Shown here in pieces: positions 8,120-15,601 of a stretch of DNA of 64,000 nt. Numbering within the stretch: the stretch's first letter is position 1; each line of letters starts with the position of its first letter. Below the pieces are notes generated by a model, which saw nothing but the letters and a program-made list of their open reading frames with translations, was not told the DNA's origin and ran no database searches. A program made the translations under genes and the position numbers. Source of the DNA: PALSA-612 sp963776735 (GTDB taxonomy: Bacteria > Actinomycetota > Thermoleophilia > Gaiellales > Gaiellaceae); NCBI GenBank assembly GCA_963776735.1, contig CAVZNV010000016.1, positions 558,001 through 622,000 on the forward strand, written 5' to 3'.

Positions 8120-8589
8120 CGGCGCGCCAGCTCCTCGGTGCGCGTCTGCAGCGCCTCGGCGGCCTTGGCCGTCAGCCGGACGAGCTCGTCCTGCTCGTCG
8201 GGCTCGAGGGCGCCCAGCACGTCGCGGAAGAACGTGCGCCGCCGTTCCTGCGTCTGCCGGACGAGCTTCTCGCCGGCCGCGGTCAGGACGACGACGGTGG
8301 CCCGCCGGTCTCCCTCCTCGGCCTTGCGGGCCGCCAGGTCGGCCGACTCGAGCCGATCGACGAGCCGCGTCGCGGTCGTGTCGTCGAGGCCGAGCCGACG
8401 CGCGAGGTCACCGATCCGGCAGCCGCCCTGCTCGGCGACGACGTCGAGCGCGTGCAGCTTCGTCGGCGTGAGGCGCGCCTGCGACGGTTGCAGGGAGGCG
8501 ACGAGGCGGCGACTCGTCAGCGTCCTCCCGAGCTCGCGCCAGCAGCGCGAGAGCTCGTCGGCGAGCCGGCCCAGCTCGGCATCAGACAT
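8116..8589 (-). CDS. MarR-family transcriptional regulator
   Basis: This 157-aa winged-helix protein has the MarR core: HALDVVAEQGGCRIGDLARRL, then DDTTATRLVDRLESADLAARK and the wing EGDRRATVVVLT. It leads the exporter operon and probably represses it until a ligand binds; that is family knowledge plus context. The ATG at 8589 lies 6 nt after a TAAGAT box. An imperfect inverted repeat (TTACAAC / GTTTACA, about 8599–8619) overlaps that promoter and is a candidate operator. Confidence 0.85.
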   Translation of the reverse strand: MSDAELGRLADELSRCWRELGRTLTSRRLVASLQPSQARLTPTKLHALDVVAEQGGCRIGDLARRLGLDDTTATRLVDRLESADLAARKAEEGDRRATVVVLTAAGEKLVRQTQERRRTFFRDVLGALEPDEQDELVRLTAKAAEALQTRTEELARR

Positions 8590-8595
8590 ACCTGC

Positions 8596-8601
8596 ATCTT
8601 A
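8596..8601 (-). promoter_or_regulatory. Leaderless promoter of the MarR–ABC operon
   Basis: TAAGAT on the minus strand lies 6 nt before the ATG at 8589. No good -35 is visible. It falls inside the imperfect inverted repeat noted for the MarR gene. Confidence 0.5.
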
Positions 8602-8686
8602 CAACCTCTGCTGTTTACAGATACCGCGGGGCGCGCTCCCCTGAAGGAGGGTCGCTCGACCCGGCGAAAACGACGATGGGCTCAAC

Positions 8687-9757
8687 GTGAGGCGACCGCT
8701 CCAGGCACTCCTCGCGACCGCGGTCGCAATTCCGGCCGTGGCCGCGTCCACCATCCCGGCGCACGGTGCCATCCAGGCAGCGCCGCCGACGCTGCTGGCG
8801 TTCTCCTTCGTCGGCACGCCCACGATGCTCGTCGACCCGACCGGCGGCCCCGACGACGGCCCCGGCGCCGCGCTCGCCGGCGACCCGAACACGTTTCTGC
8901 CGCCGTCGAAGGTGACGATCCACGTGCCGGCCGGCTTCCCGATGGCAACGGGCACGCCCGGCACGACGCTGGGCGAAGTCGAGGCGATCGCGTTCGACGA
9001 GAACAAGACGCTGAACACGGCGACCGAGCTGGAGCTGTTCGGCGCGGTCAATGCCGACGACCCTTCGCGCTATCCGCCCGACTCGACGGCAAGCGCCTGC
9101 GATCCGCGCCCGCACAGCGCGGTCTGGTCGGCGCAGCTCTCTACGCTCGGGCTCGACCTCGACATTCCCCTCTTCGTCGATGCGGGCGCGAGCCCCGCCG
9201 AGGAGGCACAGGTGGTCTTCTGCGCGCCCGTGCCGCGAACGAGCGACGGCACCCCCACGGGCGGCGCGCCGCTCGCGATGGGCCTGCTCCAGTTCTCGTC
9301 CCTCCTCGGCCAGCCCGGGTCCAAGGCGTACACGCTGTCCGCCGAGGTCGTCCCGCTCGCAGCCGATCTCCGTACCCCCGACCCGACGGACGCGTTCGAG
9401 TTGCGATCGGCACTCCCGGCGCACCTGACGCTAACCGGGCCGAAGACGGCGAAGACCTACGAGGTGACGCTCCGCGGCCGGCTCACGGTAGGCGGAAAGC
9501 CGCTCGTCAAGGTCGCGGTCGACGTCGGGAACCTGAACCAGAACGACCCGGCCGCCGACATCGCGGAGGCCCGGACGGACAAGACCGGACGATTCTCGGT
9601 GAAGCTGGCGATCACGAGGACGACGCGGTTTCTCGCGGCGGCGTCCGGACCGCTCGTCCTGGCCTGCCCGAAGCCGTCGAGCCAGCCGCGCGGCTGCGCG
9701 TCGATGACGGTGCCGTCCTCGCCGGTCGTCACCTGGACCGTGCGCGTCACGTCTTGA
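8687..9757 (+). CDS. Secreted protein of unknown function
   Basis: The 356-aa protein has a Sec signal peptide (RRPLQALLATAVAIPAVAAS, cut near residue 27) and no membrane anchor after it, so it should be exported. The last 110 residues (KTYEVTLRGRLTVGGKPLVK onward) look like an Ig-like or carboxypeptidase-regulatory-like beta-sandwich. Several cysteines may form disulfides. I do not recognise the larger N-terminal part. The GTG at 8687 is the only start in frame that gives a proper signal peptide. Confidence 0.75.
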   Translation: MRRPLQALLATAVAIPAVAASTIPAHGAIQAAPPTLLAFSFVGTPTMLVDPTGGPDDGPGAALAGDPNTFLPPSKVTIHVPAGFPMATGTPGTTLGEVEAIAFDENKTLNTATELELFGAVNADDPSRYPPDSTASACDPRPHSAVWSAQLSTLGLDLDIPLFVDAGASPAEEAQVVFCAPVPRTSDGTPTGGAPLAMGLLQFSSLLGQPGSKAYTLSAEVVPLAADLRTPDPTDAFELRSALPAHLTLTGPKTAKTYEVTLRGRLTVGGKPLVKVAVDVGNLNQNDPAADIAEARTDKTGRFSVKLAITRTTRFLAAASGPLVLACPKPSSQPRGCASMTVPSSPVVTWTVRVTS

Positions 9758-9782
9758 CGCCCGCACGCGTCCTCTCTAGCCT
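9754..9782 (+). promoter_or_regulatory. Promoter before the aminotransferase
   Basis: TTGACG (9754–9759), 17 bp, then TAGCCT (9777–9782); a GTG follows 7 nt later at 9790. The -35 overlaps the stop codon of the secreted protein. The promoter grammar says translation should start at 9790, but that frame stops after six codons (see the aminotransferase entry). Confidence 0.65.
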
Positions 9783-9914
9783 GCCTGTCGTGCGCCCGGC
9801 GCCCCGCTAGAGCGGCCGTCCGAGATCCGGCTTCGCCGGGTCGGTGCGCTGCCGCCGTACGCGTTCGCGGAGGTCGAGCGGGTCAAGCTCGAACTGCGGC
9901 GCGCGGGCGAGGAC

Positions 9915-10988
9915 GTGATCGACCTCGGGTTCGGCAATCCGGACGTGCCGTCTCCGGAGGTGGCCGTCGAGAAGCTCGCCCAGGCGGCGCACGACCCGCG
10001 CAACCACCGCTACTCGGCCAGCCGCGGCATTCCCAACCTGCGCCGAGCGATCTGCGACCTCTACGCGCGCCGGTTCGGCGTCGAGCTCGATCCCGAGCGG
10101 GAGGCGATCGCGACGATCGGCGCCAAGGAAGGGCTGACGCACCTGATGTGGCTCCTCGTCGAGCCCGGCGACGTCGCGCTCGTGCCCGACCCGAGCTACC
10201 CGATCCACCGCTTCGCGCCGCTCCTCGCCGGCGGCTCCGTCGAGAGCTTCCGGCTTGACGGGGATCTCGTGGCCGATCTGGAGGCCGCGCATCGCCGCGC
10301 CGGCAGTCGCCCCCGCGCGCTCGTCGTCTCCTTCCCGCACAACCCGACCGGCGCCGTGGCGACGCCCGAGCTGATGCAGCAGGTGGTCGACTTCGCGCGC
10401 GGGCGAGGGCTCGTCGTCGTCCACGACTTCGCCTACGCCGACCTCGCCTACGACGGCCACGAGCCCCCGTCGATCCTCCAGGCCGACGGCGCCCGCGAGG
10501 TGGCGGTCGAGCTGTACTCGCTGACGAAGGGCTTCTCCATGGCCGGCTGGCGCGTCGGCTTCGCCGCCGGAAACGCGGAGATCCTCGCCGGCCTTGCCCG
10601 TCTGAAGTCGTATCTCGACTACGGCACCTTCCAGCCGATCCAGATCGCCGCGATCGTGGCGATGAACGAGGCGTCCGGGTACCCGCTCGAGGTCTGCGAG
10701 CTGTACCGGGCGCGCCGCGATGCGCTGTGTCGCGGACTCGCGCAGGCCGGCTGGCCGGTCGAGCCGCCGAAGGGGACGATGTTCGTCTGGGCCGAGGTGC
10801 CCGAGCAGTTCCGGGACGAGGGCTCGTACGCGTTCGCGCTGCGACTGCTGCGCGAGGCGAAGGTCGCCGTCAGCCCCGGCGCCGGCTTCGGGCCGGCCGG
10901 CGAAGGGCATGTCCGCTTCGCGCTCGTCGAGAACGAGCAGCGGATCCAGCAGGCGGTGCGAGGGATCCGGGCCGCGCTTCGCGCGTGA
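9915..10988 (+). CDS. Class I/II aminotransferase (AlaC / LL-DAP aminotransferase-like), 5' end uncertain
   Basis: The protein is a PLP aminotransferase. It has SFPHNPTGAV near residue 140 from the 9915 start and the PLP lysine in LTKGFSMAGWRVG near residue 206, and resembles the alanine/aspartate/DAP group. Family-like sequence continues upstream of the GTG at 9915: the frame reads RRVGALPPYAFAEVERVK from about 9834, a normal aminotransferase N-terminus. No ATG, GTG or TTG lies in frame between there and the TAG at 9777. The promoter-based GTG at 9790 is one frame off. Either one base is missing near 9790–9815 or a rare start is used. Substrate is uncertain. Confidence 0.8.
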   Translation: MIDLGFGNPDVPSPEVAVEKLAQAAHDPRNHRYSASRGIPNLRRAICDLYARRFGVELDPEREAIATIGAKEGLTHLMWLLVEPGDVALVPDPSYPIHRFAPLLAGGSVESFRLDGDLVADLEAAHRRAGSRPRALVVSFPHNPTGAVATPELMQQVVDFARGRGLVVVHDFAYADLAYDGHEPPSILQADGAREVAVELYSLTKGFSMAGWRVGFAAGNAEILAGLARLKSYLDYGTFQPIQIAAIVAMNEASGYPLEVCELYRARRDALCRGLAQAGWPVEPPKGTMFVWAEVPEQFRDEGSYAFALRLLREAKVAVSPGAGFGPAGEGHVRFALVENEQRIQQAVRGIRAALRA

Positions 10989-11001
10989 CGCCACGCGGAC
11001 T

Positions 11002-11670
11002 TTACGGCGTAATCGCGATCGACCAACTCCCGCCGTCAGCTTGGACGGAGAGCAGATAATGCCCTTTTGGAAGTTGCTCGTCCGCTAGCGCCTGTCCGTG
11101 GTACGGGCCAATCTCGTTGTAGACGTTCATCGAGCCGGACGTGTCACCGACACCGACTACGTCGACGATGAAATTGTCGTGCCCCTTGTATGACGCTGTG
11201 AAAACAGGCTGCATTGCGCGCGTCGTGCGGATTTGCACGACTCTGGATCCGTAGCCGTGGATCGTGGCGGGAATCCGAATGGCGCACGTGCATGCGGTTG
11301 GCTGGCTGAACTTGAGCGACCAGCTACCGGCGTCCGCACGAACCGAGACACGGTACTTTCCGGCGTGGAGTTCCTCAACCGCACTCTGACCCGAGTACGG
11401 GCCGATGACGTTGAAGAGATTCTGGTCGTCGCCTTGGCCGACAAGGTCGATGATGAAGTTGTCTTGCCCCGTGTAGCGACCTGTCACGACGAGCGGCGAG
11501 CTACGCGGGATGCGAATCGAGAGAACCTTCGAGCCGTAACCTGAGAAGGCGGCTGGCGTTGGCTGCGCCGCATTAGCTCGTGCAGAAAGAGCCGGAGCGA
11601 GCAGGGCTGACAATGTCGTCATACCGAGAACCACAACGCCAGATGTACCTGCACGCCACCGTCGAGACAC
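11002..11670 (-). CDS. Secreted protein with two tandem ~85-residue domains
   Basis: The 222-aa protein has a signal peptide (to about residue 35, ending ALSARANA) and two copies of one domain, about residues 42–125 and 137–222. Both copies read GYGS-x-V…I-R near the start, GxDNFI-D-VG in the middle, then IGPY-GQ…E and a final SW. The pattern suggests a duplicated beta-sandwich acting outside the cell. Base composition is lower in GC than its neighbours, hinting at transfer or relaxed selection. The GTG at 11670 has an AGGAGGGA Shine–Dalgarno and its own strong promoter. I do not know the family. Confidence 0.8.
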   Translation of the reverse strand: MSRRWRAGTSGVVVLGMTTLSALLAPALSARANAAQPTPAAFSGYGSKVLSIRIPRSSPLVVTGRYTGQDNFIIDLVGQGDDQNLFNVIGPYSGQSAVEELHAGKYRVSVRADAGSWSLKFSQPTACTCAIRIPATIHGYGSRVVQIRTTRAMQPVFTASYKGHDNFIVDVVGVGDTSGSMNVYNEIGPYHGQALADEQLPKGHYLLSVQADGGSWSIAITP

Positions 11671-11699
11671 TCAATCCCTCCTCACCCGCCGACAAGACA

Positions 11700-11728
11700 A
11701 CGTTATGACTTCTGGCACTGCGCGTCAA
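11700..11728 (-). promoter_or_regulatory. Promoter of the tandem-domain secreted protein
   Basis: On the minus strand TTGACG (11728–11723), exactly 17 bp, then TAACGT (11705–11700). Unlike most promoters here it leaves a leader of roughly 25 nt with a Shine–Dalgarno site. Confidence 0.7.
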
Positions 11729-11821
11729 TGTCGCCTGACGAACAGGCGAGCCGTGCCGCACGGCTGCGTCTCGGAGACGGTCGAGGGCACCGCGCAGCAC
11801 CTCGTCCGCGTCGTTCCTCGT

Positions 11822-11827
11822 TAGTCT
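11822..11827 (+). promoter_or_regulatory. Leaderless promoter of leuB
   Basis: TAGTCT ends 6 nt before the leuB ATG. No Shine–Dalgarno is present between them. The -35 is not recognisable. Confidence 0.5.
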
Positions 11828-11833
11828 CGGCAG

Positions 11834-12835
11834 ATGAGAGTCGTGCTCCTGCCCGGGGACGGAATCGGGCCGGAGCTCGCGGCCTCCGCCCGCCACGTGC
11901 TGGGCGCCGTCGCTCCCGACCTCGAGGTCGACGAGCAGCTGTTCGGCGCGGCGGCGATCCGCGCCACCGGCACGCCGTTGCCGGGCGAGACGCTCGCCGC
12001 CTGTCTCGCGGCAGACGCCGTGCTCAAGGGCCCGATCGGCGATCCCGAGTTCGACGCAGCCGACGTCCGGCCCGAGCAGGGGCTGCTGCGACTCCGCGCT
12101 GAGCTCGGCGTCTACGCGAACCTCCGTCCGGCGCGCGCCGAGGATGTCGACCTCGTGATCGTCCGGGAGCTCGTCGGCGGCCTCTACTACGGCGCACGCG
12201 GGGTCCGCGAGGACGGCACCGTCTTCGACACCTGCGAGTACCACCCGTCGCAGGTCGAGCGCCTCGCCCGCCGCGGGTTCGAGCTCGCGCGCTCGCGGCG
12301 CTGCAAGCTCACCTCGGTCGACAAGGCGAACGTGCTCGAGACGTCGCGCATGTGGCGGCGCGTCGTGCGGGAGCTGGCGGCCGGCTATCCGGACGTGGCC
12401 GTCGAGGACATGCTCGTCGACAACGCCGCGATGCAGCTCGCGTCGTCGCCCGGACAGTTCGACGTGATCGTCACCGACAACATGTTCGGCGACATCCTCT
12501 CCGACCTCGCTGCCGCGGTGACCGGCGGGCTCGGGCTCGCGCCTTCGGCGAGCCTCGGCGACACGGGCCCCGGCCTCTTCGAGCCGGTGCACGGCTCGGC
12601 GCCGGACATCGCCGGGCGCGGAATCGCGAACCCGGCGGCGATGCTGCGCTCGACCGCACTGCTGCTCGAGCACGCGGCTGGACGAGCCGACGTCGCGGCG
12701 GCCGTCGAGTCGGCCGTCGACCACGCCATCGAGCACGCGCCGACGCCGGATCTGGGCGGCACCGCGACGACCGGCGAGTTCACGGAGGCCGTCGTGTCCG
12801 CGTTGACGGGCCTGACCGCCGTGCGTACCCTCTAG
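11834..12835 (+). CDS. leuB: 3-isopropylmalate dehydrogenase
   Basis: LeuB oxidises and decarboxylates 3-isopropylmalate in leucine synthesis. The 333-aa protein starts MRVVLLPGDGIGPE and carries LVIVRELVGGLYYG, KANVLETSRMWR, the metal-binding DNMFGDILSDLAAA and GLFEPVHGSAPDIAG. It is slightly shorter than the usual 350–360 aa. It stands alone on this strand with a leaderless promoter, and its 3' end hosts the promoter for the Phe leader peptide. Confidence 0.93.
   Translation: MRVVLLPGDGIGPELAASARHVLGAVAPDLEVDEQLFGAAAIRATGTPLPGETLAACLAADAVLKGPIGDPEFDAADVRPEQGLLRLRAELGVYANLRPARAEDVDLVIVRELVGGLYYGARGVREDGTVFDTCEYHPSQVERLARRGFELARSRRCKLTSVDKANVLETSRMWRRVVRELAAGYPDVAVEDMLVDNAAMQLASSPGQFDVIVTDNMFGDILSDLAAAVTGGLGLAPSASLGDTGPGLFEPVHGSAPDIAGRGIANPAAMLRSTALLLEHAAGRADVAAAVESAVDHAIEHAPTPDLGGTATTGEFTEAVVSALTGLTAVRTL
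12803..12831 (+). promoter_or_regulatory. Promoter of the Phe leader peptide / pheA
   Basis: TTGACG (12803–12808), exactly 17 bp, TACCCT (12826–12831), then 6 nt to the leader-peptide ATG at 12838. It lies inside the 3' end of leuB and gives a leaderless leader-peptide mRNA. Confidence 0.75.
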
Positions 12836-12837
12836 CC

Positions 12838-12894
12838 ATGGCGCTCCGCCGCGACTGCTTTCGCTTTTTCGTCGCGTGCGCGTTTACGCGCTAG
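12838..12894 (+). CDS. pheL: Phe-rich leader peptide of the pheA attenuator
   Basis: This 18-residue ORF reads MALRRDCFRFFVACAFTR, with four phenylalanines. It starts 6 nt after a strong promoter and ends inside the left arm of a stable hairpin upstream of pheA. Amino-acid-specific leader peptides of this kind make ribosomes stall when the cognate charged tRNA is short, which changes folding of the downstream RNA. Direct evidence is the ORF, promoter and hairpin; the regulatory role is inferred from the classical model. The name pheL is by analogy. Confidence 0.8.
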   Translation: MALRRDCFRFFVACAFTR

Positions 12895-12930
12895 CCGGCG
12901 CGCCGTCCTTTCCGCAGACGCCGGCTAGCG
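12889..12930 (+). promoter_or_regulatory. Attenuator hairpin between the leader peptide and pheA
   Basis: CGCTAGCCGGCG (12889–12900) pairs perfectly with CGCCGGCTAGCG (12919–12930) around an 18-nt loop. The left arm contains the stop codon of the leader peptide and overlaps an upstream hairpin (GCGCG-TTTA-CGCGC, 12878–12891). Loop bases TCCGC (12911–12915) can instead pair with GCGGA (12938–12942). There is no U-tract, so Rho-dependent termination or hiding of the pheA start region is more likely than intrinsic termination. Confidence 0.7.
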
Positions 12931-12964
12931 AATCCCCGCGGAGCCCTTCGACCCACGGAGTCCG

Positions 12965-13822
12965 ATGACCGTCACCGACACATCCATCGCAGTCGCCTAC
13001 CCCGGACGTGACGGCGCTCACAGCGCCGCCGCGTGCGAGCGACTGTTCCCGGACGGCGCCGACCTGCGGCCGCTTCCGAGCTTTCTCGCGGTCGTCGAGG
13101 CGACGGCGGGCGGTGAGGTCGACTTCGGCGTCCTGCCGATCGAGAGCTCGCTCGCCGGCTCGGTCGCCGAGACGCACGACCTGCTCCACGACTATCCGCT
13201 CTCGATCGTGGCCGAGACGGCACTGCGCATCCGGCACTGTCTCGTCGCCGTCGGCGACGTCCCGCTGGACGAGATCCGCGTGATCCGCTCGCACCCGGTC
13301 GCGCTCGACCAGTGCCGCGCGCTCGTCGCCGGGATGCCGTGGGCGACGGCGATCGCGGCTGCGACGACAGCGGACGCTGCGCGGCAGGTGGCCGATAGCG
13401 GCGACCGGACGCAGGCGGCAATCGCCAGCGAGCGGGCCGCACAGCTCCACGGGCTGACGGTGATCGCGGGCGACGTCGGCGACCATCCGGAGGCGTACAC
13501 GCGCTTCGTCTCCGTCTCGCGGTACACGCGCATCGACCGGGAGGCGGAGGACTGGCGGACCGCGTTCACGTTCGTCACCGACCACTCTCCGGGCGCGCTC
13601 TACCGGGCGATCGAGCCGTTCGGGCGCCTGCGGATCGACCTGCACCAGCTCGTTTCCCGGCCGATCCCGAGGACGCCGTGGCGGTACCGCTTCGACGCGG
13701 TGCTCGCAGGGCATCCGCTCGACCCGATCGTGAGCGAAGCCCTCCGAGAGCTTTCCGAGCGGACGCGCCGCCTGCAGGTGTTCGGGTCGTATCCGGCCCG
13801 GCGAGACGTGGAGGACGATTGA
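12965..13822 (+). CDS. pheA: Prephenate dehydratase
   Basis: The 285-aa enzyme turns prephenate into phenylpyruvate for phenylalanine synthesis. The catalytic domain (to about residue 185) has VLPIESSLAGSV and the TRF motif in AYTRFVSVS. The ACT domain follows (GALYRAIEPFGRLRIDL…). The Phe-binding ESRP motif is changed to VSRP near residue 227, so feedback by Phe may be weakened. The ATG at 12965 has a short CGGAG site. It is coupled to chorismate mutase by a TTGA overlap and lies behind the Phe leader peptide. Confidence 0.92.
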   Translation: MTVTDTSIAVAYPGRDGAHSAAACERLFPDGADLRPLPSFLAVVEATAGGEVDFGVLPIESSLAGSVAETHDLLHDYPLSIVAETALRIRHCLVAVGDVPLDEIRVIRSHPVALDQCRALVAGMPWATAIAAATTADAARQVADSGDRTQAAIASERAAQLHGLTVIAGDVGDHPEAYTRFVSVSRYTRIDREAEDWRTAFTFVTDHSPGALYRAIEPFGRLRIDLHQLVSRPIPRTPWRYRFDAVLAGHPLDPIVSEALRELSERTRRLQVFGSYPARRDVEDD

Positions 13823-14115
13823 CGAACGAGCTGGAGCGTCTCCGGGCCCAGATTGCCGGCGGCGACATCGAGATCCTCGAGCTCGTCAACCGCCGGTTGG
13901 AGCTCGTCCGCGAGATCAGAGCGCACAAGGAGGCGAACGGTTTGCCGTTCCTCGATCCGGGCCAGGAAGAGAGGCTGCTCGCTCGCCTTCGGGAGGTGAA
14001 CGGCGGGCCGCTCTCGGCCGAGGGCGTGGAGCATCTCTTCCGCGAGATCCTCGCGCTCGCGAAGCGCGAGTCAGCGAGCGAGCTGGGGCGGGAACGCCCC
14101 GAAGCTGCGGACTGA
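13819..14115 (+). CDS. aroQ: Chorismate mutase, AroQ type
   Basis: This 98-aa all-helical protein (ELERLRAQIAGGDIEILELV, then RRLELVREIRAHK) matches monofunctional AroQ mutases, which isomerise chorismate to prephenate. It is the substrate supplier for the dehydratase just upstream. I take the TTG at 13819 because it overlaps the pheA stop (TTGA) and begins exactly where helix 1 should. The 3' end overlaps, on the opposite strand, the secreted-protein gene by 45 nt. Confidence 0.85.
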   Translation: MTNELERLRAQIAGGDIEILELVNRRLELVREIRAHKEANGLPFLDPGQEERLLARLREVNGGPLSAEGVEHLFREILALAKRESASELGRERPEAAD

Positions 14116-15018
14116 GAGGACGTAGCCCGAAGGCGCGACCGTCACCTCCCAGACGTGCTCGAGATCCGGCCGTGCAGGCGCGCCATCAGCGCGGAAGTCG
14201 CGTCCGTCCCAGAGCTGGCGGTAGACGACTACGGGGTTCGAACCGGAGAGGTCGACGCCGGTGAAGCACATGCCGAAGACGAGCCGCCGCCGGGAGCCGC
14301 CCTCGGGAATCCGGCAGTAGTCGCCTGTCGCGGTGCGCGCGAACGGGCCGAGCTTGCGCCCGATGGTCGCGGCAACCGCGAGTGCGGTGTTCGCCCGCCT
14401 GCCGGCATCCGCTGCGGTCGTCCTCCCGCCGGTCGTCAGGTCGACGGTGATCGTGCTCGACGCCGGCCGGACGCCGTGGTGGTTCAGCAGCACGCCACCG
14501 AAGAGGATCCTCGTGCCGGCTCGAGGCGTCTGAGACGCGACACGGAATTCTTCGAGCGTCATCCCGTGGTCGAGCGGCGCGATCGAGCCGGCGCGGACCC
14601 AGAAGCCGTTCTCGCGGTCGTCGGCGCGGGCCTGGGCGGTTTCATATCGAAGCCCGACCAGGTTCGGCGCCGGCCGCGTCGCGGGCCGGCCCGGATCAGC
14701 GCCGAACAGCGACCCGAGCGGCCCGAACCGGTGGGGGAGCGTGAGCGTCAGCGACACCGTGTCGCCGGCGCCCCGCTGGCCCACCACGACGTAATTGGAC
14801 AGACGGCCGCGGCCTTGCTCAGCTGGCTCCTGGGGCGAGAACGGCGGAAAGTACGGGACCGAGACGGCGAAGCCCGCGTCCGTGAGCCGGTTGAAGGCCG
14901 CGACGAAGTTGAAGTACGTGACCTGCGGCACCCTCGTATGCCCGGAGGAAGCGCCGGCGAAGGCTGCTGTTGCCAGCATGAACCCGAACGCGACCGAAGC
15001 CGCGAGACGTCTCACCAC
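14071..15018 (-). CDS. Secreted protein with PASTA-like segments
   Basis: The 315-aa protein has a signal peptide (RRLAASVAFGFMLATAAFAG, cut near residue 23) and no other membrane segment. Two stretches resemble PASTA repeats: VPQVTYFNFVAAFNRLTDAG near residue 30 and PAPNLVGLRYETAQARADDR near 117. These suggest cell-wall or peptidoglycan binding, though the match is by eye. The remainder has two cysteines that may pair (DYCRIP and GMCFTG). It converges on and overlaps the chorismate mutase end. Function unknown. Confidence 0.7.
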   Translation of the reverse strand: MVRRLAASVAFGFMLATAAFAGASSGHTRVPQVTYFNFVAAFNRLTDAGFAVSVPYFPPFSPQEPAEQGRGRLSNYVVVGQRGAGDTVSLTLTLPHRFGPLGSLFGADPGRPATRPAPNLVGLRYETAQARADDRENGFWVRAGSIAPLDHGMTLEEFRVASQTPRAGTRILFGGVLLNHHGVRPASSTITVDLTTGGRTTAADAGRRANTALAVAATIGRKLGPFARTATGDYCRIPEGGSRRRLVFGMCFTGVDLSGSNPVVVYRQLWDGRDFRADGAPARPDLEHVWEVTVAPSGYVLSVRSFGAFPPQLAR

Positions 15019-15052
15019 GTCCAGAGTACGCCGCCGGCGGCCGACGCGTCAC

Positions 15053-15601
15053 TCAGCGCATGCGGCGGCGGAGCTCGGCCTCGACGTCGTCCGGGTCGAG
15101 TCCGCGCGCGGCGAGCAGCACGTAGGAGTGGAACCAGAGGTCGGCGAGCTCCTCGACGAGCCGCTCGTCGCTCTCGGACACCCCGGCGAGCGCGGCCTCG
15201 ACGCCCTCTTCGCCGACCTTACGCGCCGCCGCCGCGGGGCCTTCGTCGAGCAGCTTCGCGACGTACGAGCCCTCCGGCCGCTCGTTCGCCCGTTCCGAGA
15301 CCCGCCGCCAGAGCCACGGCGCGAAGCACGAGCGCGAGCCCGTGTGGCACGCAGGCCCGGCCGGCCGAACACGGAGCAGGATCGCGTCGCCGTCGCAGTC
15401 GTCGCGGATCTCCTCGACGGCGAGCGTGTTGCCGGACGTCGCGCCCTTGTGCCAGTACTCGTTTCGGCTCCGGCTCCAGAACCACGCCTCGCCGCTCTCG
15501 CGCGTGCGGCGGAGTGCCTCGTCGTCCATCCAGGCCAGCATCAGCACGCGGCCGTCGCCCGCGTCCTGGACGATCGCGGGCGTCAGTTGCGGATCGGCCA
15601 T
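15053..15601 (-). CDS. hisIE: Bifunctional PR-AMP cyclohydrolase / PR-ATP pyrophosphatase
   Basis: Steps two and three of histidine synthesis are fused in 182 aa. The HisI domain (1–~110) has WFWSRSRNEYWHKGATSGN, DDCDGDAILLRV and the zinc-site CHTGSRSCF. The HisE domain follows (YVAKLLDEG…KVGEEGVEAA…EELADLWFH). It is the last gene of the minus-strand his operon and overlaps the hisF end by 19 nt. Fused HisIE is common in proteobacteria and less typical of actinobacteria. Confidence 0.93.
   Translation of the reverse strand: MADPQLTPAIVQDAGDGRVLMLAWMDDEALRRTRESGEAWFWSRSRNEYWHKGATSGNTLAVEEIRDDCDGDAILLRVRPAGPACHTGSRSCFAPWLWRRVSERANERPEGSYVAKLLDEGPAAAARKVGEEGVEAALAGVSESDERLVEELADLWFHSYVLLAARGLDPDDVEAELRRRMR

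Noticed and set aside
8596..8620. Strong operator for the MarR regulator
   Set aside because: The inverted repeat is imperfect (TGTAAAC versus GTTGTAA); kept only as a remark in the MarR entry.
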